A DNA stretch of 7,120 nt from JAHFQJ01 sp046050125. GTDB taxonomy: Bacteria; Pseudomonadota; Gammaproteobacteria; Burkholderiales; Burkholderiaceae. The DNA is taken from positions 1-7,120 of the forward strand of contig JBJOQB010000014.1 in NCBI GenBank assembly GCA_046050125.1. The letters are read 5' to 3'. Positions 1 through 7,000 of this stretch are shown here, one piece after another. A program made the translations under genes and the position numbers. How positions within the stretch are numbered: the stretch's first letter is position 1; every line of letters begins with the position of its first letter. The notes below the pieces were generated by a model. It saw only the letters and a list, made by a program, of their open reading frames with translations, made no database searches and was not told the origin of the DNA.

Positions 1-324
1 ATTCCATATATTCAACCTTATGAAATAGAAACCTTGTTATTTAGTAATTTAGATAAATTTCATTTAATTGCTAATTTTCAGGATTATAAAATCAAATCTT
101 TAAAACAAGATGTAGATGATATATTGAAATCTTTAACTCCAGAACATATAAATAATGGCGATGCAACAGCTCCTGCCAAAAGAATAGAGCATTTTATTCC
201 TGAATATAGTAAAACTTTACATATTACAACAATCGCTAAAAACATTGGTTTAGAAAAAATTAAACAAGAGTGTAAACATTTTTCAAATTGGCTGGAAATA
301 TTAAAATCATTAAGTAATTATTAG
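1..324 (+). CDS. DUF4276-family protein, C-terminal part (5' end outside window)
   Basis: The frame is open from base 1, giving 107 in-window residues before a TAG stop. A TTG at base 34 is in frame, but I do not take it as the start because a family-like motif lies upstream of it (PYIQPYEIETLLF, in-window residues 2-14). Further family-like blocks follow: TPEHIN (46-51), ATAPAKRI (about 55-62), YSK (69-71), IGLEKIK (82-88) and CKHFSNWL (91-98). Together these match the C-terminal half of DUF4276 as I know it. DUF4276 proteins are thought to carry a TOPRIM-like fold, and their genes often follow an AAA ATPase gene; the N-terminal acidic motif would be off-window. The stop lies 9 bases before the ATPase start, so the two are probably co-transcribed. 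Function is unknown; a nuclease or effector partner of an ATPase is inferred. Family assignment is from motif memory, not a search. Confidence 0.75.
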   Translation: MPYIQPYEIETLLFSNLDKFHLIANFQDYKIKSLKQDVDDILKSLTPEHINNGDATAPAKRIEHFIPEYSKTLHITTIAKNIGLEKIKQECKHFSNWLEILKSLSNY

Positions 325-333
325 GCAAAAGCT

Positions 334-1266
334 ATGTTAAACAGTATTGAAATTAACAATTTTAAAGGTATTAAACACCTAAAAATTGATAAACTTAATA
401 AAATTACAATTATTGGTGGTAAAAATAATTGTGGTAAAACTTCTGTATTAAGTGCAATTGATTCATTTTTCTATTCAAATATTGATGAATATATATATGA
501 TTTAGAAGATTATTTTTATAATTTAAATACATATGATTGTATTTCATTTCATGGAAAATACTCACTACATAACAGTAATAAAAATCATAAAAGCGTTGAA
601 ATTTCAAAAGAAAAATATTCTTTTACAAATAATGAAGGTGAAGAAAGGGTATTTTATACTACAGATGCTAAATATGAACCTAAATATACATATATTAGCA
701 AACCATATAATCCTGAATTAATATACTTTTTATCTACTAATCAATTAAAAGAATATACAAAAGCAATTAAGCAATTTAGCGAAATTTTTAAACAAAAAAA
801 AGAACATCAAATTATTGAGTGTATGCAAATTATAGAACCTAATATAATTCAAGTAAACCCAATTGAAGATAATTTATATATAGACTATAGCAATAAAGAA
901 GTAAGATTACCTGCAAATTTAAGTGGAGAGGGTTTGCTGAGGTTGTTTAATCTTGCAGTTGCTATTGCAACAAGTCGAAATGGCATAGTTTTAATCGATG
1001 AATTTGAAAATGGCTTACACTGGAGCATGCTAGCTAAAGTTTGGGATTTTATTGTAAAAGCTAGCTTAGAATTTAATTGCCAAATTATCTGTACAACTCA
1101 TAGTTATGAATTATTAAAATACGCTAATGATGTAATTCAAAATTTCGATGAAGATATTGATTTTGGTTATATCAGATTAAGCAAAAAAGATGAAGATATG
1201 AAAGCATATCATTTTGATAAAGAAAGTATTGATGATGCATTATCATCTGATTTAGAGGTTAGATAA
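334..1266 (+). CDS. AAA (RecF/OLD-like, ABC-type) ATPase
   Basis: This 310-residue protein has the full set of ABC-type ATPase motifs. The N-terminal strand 'IEINNFKGIKHLKI' is typical of RecF/SMC/OLD-like proteins. Walker A is G29-x4-G34-K35-T36 (GKNNCGKTS). An ABC-like signature LSGEG lies at 196-200. Walker B is IVLIDE (218-223), followed by the D-loop region ENGLH (225-229). The switch histidine is in TTHS (254-257). The stretch between about residues 50 and 190 is short and has no long coiled coil, so this is a compact AAA_15/AAA_21-type protein and not an SMC or Rad50. It has no TOPRIM domain of its own; that activity would come from the next gene, which its stop codon overlaps (TAATG). 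An AGG at 323-325 is the likely ribosome site. Composition is very AT-rich (8 G/C in bases 481-540). Involvement in phage defence or DNA processing is inferred from the gene pairing. The ATPase family is near certain; its role is not. Confidence 0.9.
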   Translation: MLNSIEINNFKGIKHLKIDKLNKITIIGGKNNCGKTSVLSAIDSFFYSNIDEYIYDLEDYFYNLNTYDCISFHGKYSLHNSNKNHKSVEISKEKYSFTNNEGEERVFYTTDAKYEPKYTYISKPYNPELIYFLSTNQLKEYTKAIKQFSEIFKQKKEHQIIECMQIIEPNIIQVNPIEDNLYIDYSNKEVRLPANLSGEGLLRLFNLAVAIATSRNGIVLIDEFENGLHWSMLAKVWDFIVKASLEFNCQIICTTHSYELLKYANDVIQNFDEDIDFGYIRLSKKDEDMKAYHFDKESIDDALSSDLEVR

Positions 1267-1991
1267 TGAGTAATATCTCAATAGAAAAAAATAAACTATT
1301 ATTAGTTGAGGGAATTGATGATAAAGCATTTTTTGAAAAATATTTAGAATATATAAATATATCTGATATTCAGATCATTCATTTTAATGGCAAAGAAACT
1401 TTACAAACTAAACAAGAAAAAGATAAAAATGGCAATTTAATTACTAGTTTAAAAAATATTTTTAAAGCAAATGATAATTTTGAAGATTTAGAACATTTAA
1501 TTATACAAATGGATTACGATAATGATGGTAATTTAGAAAAAGCTATCTCCATATTTCAAAGTATAGATTATGTATGCCAAAATCCTCCTTTTCAGCCTTT
1601 TAAAGTACATAGTAATAATAAAAATAATACAAAAATATCTTTTATAACTACACCATACAAATGCATAAGTAATAGAAAAGAAGAACTAGAAACTTTATGC
1701 CTTAATCTTATTCCTCAAAATAATGAAATTCAACATCAAAAAATATTATTTTTAGCAAAAGATTATATTAATAAGGTTAATAAACTTCATACCAAACCAA
1801 CTACACATAAAATAGATAAATCTGTTTTACATACTTATTTCTCTGCATTTAGTAAATCTAGTGGCAAAGAAAATAACTTTTTATCTAGTCGATTAAATGA
1901 AAATATAGAAAGAAATTGCTTTGATTTTAATTCAGATATTATGCAACCTTATAAACAATTCTTTGAAAATATTCAACAAACTCAATCTTAA
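1266..1991 (+). CDS. DUF3226-like TOPRIM-domain protein, partner of the upstream ATPase
   Basis: This is a 241-residue protein. It opens with a TOPRIM-type strand and acidic residue, LLLVEGIDDKAFF (E15, with D18 and D19). The second TOPRIM motif is QMDYDNDG (81-88), with the metal-binding D-x-D at D83/D85. Later blocks resemble DUF3226: SFITTPYK followed by KEELETL (about 125-144), and DKSVLHTYFSAF (184-195), which recalls the conserved KA-x4-WLA-like helix of that family. TOPRIM domains of OLD, GajA and AriB are metal-dependent nucleases, so this is probably the catalytic partner of the ATPase; nuclease activity here is inferred. The ATG shares one base with the ATPase stop codon, which indicates translational coupling, and GAGG at 1255-1258 sits 7 bases ahead. 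The gene ends 12 bases before eno. DUF4435 was considered as an alternative TOPRIM family; the C-terminal blocks fit DUF3226 better. Confidence 0.75.
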   Translation: MSNISIEKNKLLLVEGIDDKAFFEKYLEYINISDIQIIHFNGKETLQTKQEKDKNGNLITSLKNIFKANDNFEDLEHLIIQMDYDNDGNLEKAISIFQSIDYVCQNPPFQPFKVHSNNKNNTKISFITTPYKCISNRKEELETLCLNLIPQNNEIQHQKILFLAKDYINKVNKLHTKPTTHKIDKSVLHTYFSAFSKSSGKENNFLSSRLNENIERNCFDFNSDIMQPYKQFFENIQQTQS

Positions 1992-2003
1992 CAAGGAGAA
2001 AAA

Positions 2004-3290
2004 ATGAGTGCAATTATAGACATTATCGGACGTGAAATTATTGATTCAAGAGGTAACCCAACCGTTGAATGTGACGTATTACTAGAAAGCGGTGTAATCG
2101 GTCGTGCTAGTGTTCCATCAGGTGCATCAACAGGCTCACGTGAAGCAATTGAGTTACGTGATGGCGATAAATCAAGATTTGGCGGAAAAGGTGTTTTAAA
2201 AGCAGTTGACCATATCAACAACCAAATCAGCGAAGCTATTTTAGGTTTAGATGCTCACGAGCAAAGTTTCCTCGATAAAACATTAATTGAATTAGACGGC
2301 ACAGAAAATAAAGCACGTATTGGTGCAAATGCAATGTTAGCTGTTTCTATGGCAGTAGCAAAAGCTGCATCTCAAGAATCACAATTGCCATTATATCGCT
2401 ATTTCGGTGGTACAAACGCAGTTCAAATGCCTGTACCAATGATGAATATCGTAAATGGTGGAGCTCATGCTAATAACAGCCTTGATATTCAAGAATTCAT
2501 GATTATGCCTGTAAAATTTGATAGCTTTAAACGTGCTATTCAAGCAGGTGCTGAAATATTCCAAAGCTTAAAAGGCATTTTACACGATGCAGGCATGAGT
2601 ACAGCAGTTGGCGATGAAGGTGGATTTGCACCAAATTTCAAAAGTAATGAAGAGTGTTTAAACGTAATTGCACAAGCTGTGGATAAGGCAGGCTATCGTT
2701 TAGGCGAAGATATCGTATTAGCTTTAGATTGTGCTTCTAGCGAATTCTACAAAAATGGTAAATATAATTTAGCAGGCGAAGGTTTAAGCTTAAGTAATGC
2801 TGAATTTACTGACTATTTAGCAACTTTATGCGAAAAATTCCCAATTATTTCTATTGAAGATGGTATGGCAGAAAATGATTGGGAAGGCTGGAGCATTCTA
2901 ACACAAAAATTAGGACAAAATATCCAGTTAGTAGGCGATGATTTGTTCGTAACTAATGCTAAAATTTTACGTGAAGGTATTGATAAGAAAATTGCTAACT
3001 CAATTCTTATTAAAATCAACCAAATTGGTACATTAAGCGAAACATTTGCGGCAATTGAAATGGCTAAACGTGCTGGATATACTGCTGTTATATCTCATCG
3101 TTCTGGCGAAACTGAAGATTCAACAATTGCAGATATCGCAGTTGGTTTCAATGCTGGACAAATTAAAACAGGTTCTATGTCTCGCTCTGACCGTATTGCT
3201 AAATACAATCAATTACTAAGAATTGAAGAAGATTTAGGCGAAATTGCTTACTATCCAAATTTAGGTGCTTTCTATAATTTGAAGAAATAA
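2004..3290 (+). CDS. eno: Enolase (phosphopyruvate hydratase)
   Basis: Enolase interconverts 2-phosphoglycerate and phosphoenolpyruvate in glycolysis and gluconeogenesis, in the cytoplasm, with Mg2+. At 428 residues it is full length for a bacterial enolase. Visible active-site residues are E164 (QEF), E205 (GDEGG), K337 (IKINQ), H365-R366-S367 (SHRSGETED) and K388 (QIKTG). Metal ligands are D242, E285 (IEDG) and D312 (GDD). The substrate loop SGASTG is at 39-44. The start is set by AAGGAG (1993-1998) five bases before the ATG. The sequence looks betaproteobacterial, closest to Bordetella-type enolases from memory. In many betaproteobacteria eno follows pyrG and kdsA; here it follows the ATPase/TOPRIM genes at a 12-base gap. 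I see no terminator there and no convincing promoter; TATTAT at 1937-1942 inside the upstream gene is only a weak candidate. Codons are richer in G/C than in neighbouring genes (31 of 60 bases at 2101-2160), as expected for a highly expressed gene. Confidence 0.99.
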   Translation: MSAIIDIIGREIIDSRGNPTVECDVLLESGVIGRASVPSGASTGSREAIELRDGDKSRFGGKGVLKAVDHINNQISEAILGLDAHEQSFLDKTLIELDGTENKARIGANAMLAVSMAVAKAASQESQLPLYRYFGGTNAVQMPVPMMNIVNGGAHANNSLDIQEFMIMPVKFDSFKRAIQAGAEIFQSLKGILHDAGMSTAVGDEGGFAPNFKSNEECLNVIAQAVDKAGYRLGEDIVLALDCASSEFYKNGKYNLAGEGLSLSNAEFTDYLATLCEKFPIISIEDGMAENDWEGWSILTQKLGQNIQLVGDDLFVTNAKILREGIDKKIANSILIKINQIGTLSETFAAIEMAKRAGYTAVISHRSGETEDSTIADIAVGFNAGQIKTGSMSRSDRIAKYNQLLRIEEDLGEIAYYPNLGAFYNLKK

Positions 3291-3320
3291 TTATTAATAA
3301 ATCATTTCAATAAATTAAAA

Positions 3321-3350
3321 ATTAGGGTTATATTTTTATATAATCCTAAT
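3321..3350 (-). terminator. Stem-loop between convergent eno and aroQ, probable aroQ terminator
   Basis: Bases 3321-3333 pair with 3338-3350 as a 13-bp stem with a single G-T wobble and a TTTT loop. On the - strand the stem is followed directly by TTTTAATTTA, as expected of a rho-independent terminator for aroQ, whose stop lies 21 bases upstream. On the + strand the stem follows eno by 30 bases but is trailed by CTTCGCC and not a T-run. Stopping of eno transcripts here would therefore be weaker or depend on the stem alone. The stem is mostly A/T, so its stability is modest. Confidence 0.7.
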
Positions 3351-3371
3351 CTTCGCCAATCATTTACACAA

Positions 3372-3815
3372 TTATTTATCCAAATTTGCTATATAATCCA
3401 AAGCCATTAAATAGCCATGCGTCCCAAAACCACACATTACACCTTTAGCAATATCTGAAAAATAAGATTTATGCCTAAAAGCTTCTCGTTGGTAAACATT
3501 CGACAAATGCACTTCAATAAATGGAATTTTAACCGCAAGTAAAGCATCACGTAAAGCAATGCTCGTATGCGTAAATGCTGCAGGATTAATAATTATCCAA
3601 TCAATATTAGATTTCACGGCATTATGTATATTATCAATTAGTACACCCTCATGATTGCTTTGCATAAACTGAATATTATAATTTGCATGCTTATGTTGCA
3701 TTTTGTCATGTACATCTTCTAATGTTTCACTACCGTATATATGCGGTTCTCGAGTACCTAATAAATTTAGGTTAGGTCCATTTATGACTAAGATATTTTT
3801 TGTAGCTGTATTCAA
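3372..3815 (-). CDS. aroQ: 3-dehydroquinate dehydratase, type II
   Basis: This enzyme converts 3-dehydroquinate to 3-dehydroshikimate, the third step of the shikimate pathway, and normally works as a cytosolic dodecamer. The 147-residue length is standard. Motifs in order are GPNLNLLGTREPHIYG (13-28) with the catalytic lid residues R22 and Y27; QSNHEG (52-57); NPAAFTHTSIALRDA (78-91) in the substrate-binding region; EVHLSN (101-106) with the catalytic H103; and REAFRHKSY (110-118). The start is TTG (3815-3813 on the - strand), chosen because a perfect AAGGAG lies six bases ahead and the family's first strand begins a few residues later. It converges on eno, with a stem-loop between them, and diverges from the large gene downstream. 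In many proteobacteria aroQ precedes accB/accC; here it stands alone. No promoter could be placed with confidence. Confidence 0.98.
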   Translation of the reverse strand: MNTATKNILVINGPNLNLLGTREPHIYGSETLEDVHDKMQHKHANYNIQFMQSNHEGVLIDNIHNAVKSNIDWIIINPAAFTHTSIALRDALLAVKIPFIEVHLSNVYQREAFRHKSYFSDIAKGVMCGFGTHGYLMALDYIANLDK

Positions 3816-3821
3816 TACTAT

Positions 3822-3827
3822 CTCCTT
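3822..3827 (-). promoter_or_regulatory. Ribosome binding site fixing the TTG start of aroQ
   Basis: The + strand CTCCTT reads AAGGAG on the - strand, a full match to the core Shine-Dalgarno sequence. It lies six bases before TTG at 3815-3813. In a spacer this AT-rich, such a match is unlikely by chance, and it decides the non-ATG start. Confidence 0.88.
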
Positions 3828-4048
3828 ACTATTATATATTTTAAGATTTGTTATCTTTTATAATTTTACAAGATTTATTTACTTTATTTAGCTGTTATAT
3901 CACAAAAATTATGAAATTTAAATAAAATAAACTAATATATTTATATAGGCTAAGCTAATTTAATCTTATTAGGGTAAACCATAGTTTATTATATATACAT
4001 ACTACATTAACATATATTTAATAAAAATAAGCAATTATTCTACTGTAC
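3828..4048. promoter_or_regulatory. Divergent AT-rich spacer between aroQ and the large gene
   Basis: This spacer must carry promoters for aroQ (leftward) and for the large gene (rightward). Bases 3841-4020 contain 29 G/C in 180 (about 16%), so -10-like hexamers are plentiful and uninformative. Examples are TATAAT at 3859-3864 and TATTAT at 3987-3992 (both + strand), neither with a good -35 at normal spacing. I see no tRNA, small-ORF or riboswitch-like structure. AT-richness of this kind is compatible with nucleoid-protein silencing, but that is inference. Confidence 0.35.
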
Positions 4049-4058
4049 AGAGGAAATT

Positions 4059-7000
4059 ATGAAAGATAAATTTAGAAGTTTTACTCAAACTGCCATAAAA
4101 TCAGTTTCAGAATTTCCACCTATAAAAACCACAACTAAAAATTTCAAAGCAGCTTTTACTCCAACAGCAAAAATCAGTAAGCTTCATTTAGCAGCTGCAG
4201 AAGGCGTTTCTCCCAGCTATGATAAAAGAATAGATGGGGAACAAAGCAAATTTGAACAAGATAAATCAAAACTAAGTCAGGGAAAAACTCACTCTGATTT
4301 TAAGCAAACTACAATTGTTGCAAAAGCAAGCCATGATTCAATTACAGATAAGGTTTGTAGCACTATTAAAGCAAATGCACGGGGAATAAAAACTCGTAAA
4401 GAAGAATATAAACAATATAAATCGCATGTAGATAGCTGTGTAAGTGATGAACAAAAATTTAAAAAACAACATATTGATGATTTAAATAAAGCTTTTGCAG
4501 GTTATTTGCACAATACTAATCCTGAACTAGAACAGCATTTTAATAAATATCAAGAAGCAAAAAAAGATATAGATACTACATTTGACTTAATCACATCTCA
4601 TAAAACTAGCCAATTAGATAAAGCAATAGCCTTTCAAGAATTCATTAGTGATTTAACTAAAATTATTATTACAGATAATAAAGATGATAAAACAAATTTT
4701 GCTAGTTTAGTTGAACAATATCCAGAGTTTGCTCCTAATATTCAACATACAGAATATAGTGCAGGATTTAAAAAAGATGCTCTTGAATTATTAGAAAATC
4801 GAAAATTATATCTTAGTTATGATAATGATAAATCCACCCATGAAATTAATAGCCTAAAATCATCATTCATGGAAACAGATGTAGCTAAAAAAATTAATCA
4901 GGAATTTATAGATAATACCACGCCTTTGTATGCTACTATTTTGCAATCTAATTATAAACATATATACCATGATTCGATGCGTAGCTTGCGTGATACCTTG
5001 CAATATGCTGGTGTTGATGTTAAAAAAGAAGGAGCAACTCTACCGAGAAGTAATCATATAATTAACAAAGGATTAATGCCAATTGATGTTATTACCAAAG
5101 GAGTTAGCTTAAGCTACGGATTAATTAGTGGTAAAGATAAGTACTATAATGCTCGAGATATTAACAAGCAAACAAGGTTTTTAGATTCAGCTCAACAATT
5201 GCATATGTTAAGTTGGACGCATAGTAGTGATGTTTCAAAGCAAACGCTCGTAATTCAACAACAAATGGAAAGATTATCAGAAACATTACAGAACAAATTC
5301 AAACAAGACCCATTTATTAATGATTTAGATGAAACAAGCCAATCAAAAATTGAAGCACTTGAGACCAAACAAAACTTAAGCATTCAAACTAGCGTAAAAT
5401 CTACAATTGCTGATTTACAAGCTCATATCAACAAATTAGATAATATAATAGACAATCATAACAATAATAAAAGTAATGATAATTCACATAGCTTAAAAGA
5501 TTATCGTAATAATTTAGCTTTTGAAACAGATATTAAAAGACAAATTACTTTGATTAATAAAAGTGCTAATTTATGCTTAGATAAGCTCGCTAAAATTCAA
5601 AATCAAGCAGAATTATATCGCCCTAAATTAGCAGGAGATGTATTTACTAAAGAATTATCTCAGTTTCAAGAAAATCTAAATATATTATCAAGTATAAAAA
5701 ATACTAAAGATATTCCACAAGAATTATATATAGGCTTAAAAAGCATTAATCCAAATGATATAGATAGTAATAAATATGCCGTTAATCCACTAAAAGCAGA
5801 GCAATTACATCAAAGTAATATTGCATATATTAATAAAGCGATTCAAAATTCTGAAAAAGAAGAAATAAAAGACATCGTATCTCAATTATATGGCAATAAT
5901 AATTCTAAGAATTTTAAAATTGCCTTAGATACATATATGCGAAAAATTGATGAATTAATTGGCACACATTTAAGAAATGTATCAGCTAAAGATGTATCAG
6001 ATAACCTACCAAACCTACAGCACTGGGGAAGTTTAAACAGAGCAGGATTACATACTCAATTACAGGCTACAAATGCTAATTTACATGTACAAAGTGGAAT
6101 GAAGAAAGCAGGGCAGTTTGTAGATGATACATTTGATAAAGCTAATACTAAAATTGATGAATTGTTTAGCAAAAAATCTAACGCAGAAAGTGAAGGAGAA
6201 TTAGAAGCAGAAGCAGATGATAATCGTGCAAAAACAATTGCACTAAATGCATCAAAAGATGTAGGTAAAGGAATTGCAAAAACAGGAAATGTAATTGCTT
6301 ATGGAATTGCAAAAACAGGTGTAATTACTGCAGATATAGCAACTAAATCAATTGCTAGAACTCCTGAAATGTTACATTTTGCTAAAGATAGCGTAATTAA
6401 TACAGCACAATCAACAGTGTGGGCAGCTCGAGAAATGGGGGAACGCCATTTATTTGGTTTAGCTTATCCAGTAAAAGGTTTAGCAAGACTTGCAGATAAA
6501 GCAAATATCATTTTGCCAGCTGTAACGCCACTAGCAAGAAAACTATACCAACTTGACCATCATACACAAGATAATCACACAAATAAAACCAAGTATGGCT
6601 CAATGCGTGGCATGGTTAGATTTAAACAAAGAGAAAGAAGAAGTGAAGGCATAGCTGATAGTTTAGAAGAAAAAATCCAAGTTGCTCGAGCAATAAATAA
6701 AGCAGAAGAAAAATCAAAAAATTACGATGTAACAGATGAAAATGCCATAAAAAGCGATAAACCAACTATTACAAATCCAGAAAATATAGATAACTTATTT
6801 AATTATCTAAGGCAAGGCACACGACATATGTATACCAATACAAATGTTACAGGGTTTGCTAAGGATAGATTATTTATAGAAGATATGTACTCAGATACAT
6901 TAGCCAAAAAAATATCTTCATATATGCATGAAAAATTACATTTAGGCACAACAGATGCACAAAAAGAACAAGCATTAAAAAGCTTTCTTCAATCATATGC

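Noticed and set aside
34..36. TTG as the start of the first gene
   Set aside because: The in-frame residues before it (PYIQPYEIE) match the conserved DUF4276 motif, so the gene extends upstream of the window.
410..721. Short frames in other phases within the ATPase gene (410-607 on the - strand, 533-721 on the + strand)
   Set aside because: They are rich in Tyr, Ile, His and Asn as expected from AT-rich shadow frames, and the ATPase frame explains the region.
1988..2221. Reverse-strand open frame over the start of eno, and a similar one at 2813-3019
   Set aside because: Both lie entirely antisense to well-conserved enolase codons and have no recognisable protein features.
3532..3540. ACCGCAAGT, resembling a Pasteurellaceae DNA uptake sequence
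   Set aside because: It does not match either known core exactly, occurs inside aroQ coding sequence, and eno points to betaproteobacteria.
3703..3891. Forward open frame overlapping the start of aroQ
   Set aside because: It is antisense to conserved aroQ motifs, and its hydrophobic tail is just translated AT-rich spacer.
3955..3975. CTAAT/ATTAG inverted repeat in the divergent spacer
   Set aside because: A five-base A/T-rich stem in 16% GC sequence is expected by chance.
4043..4050. CTGTACAG palindrome next to the ribosome site of the large gene, considered as a LexA-like operator
   Set aside because: It has only eight bases, without the spaced CTG-N10-CAG arrangement, and one such palindrome is expected by chance.
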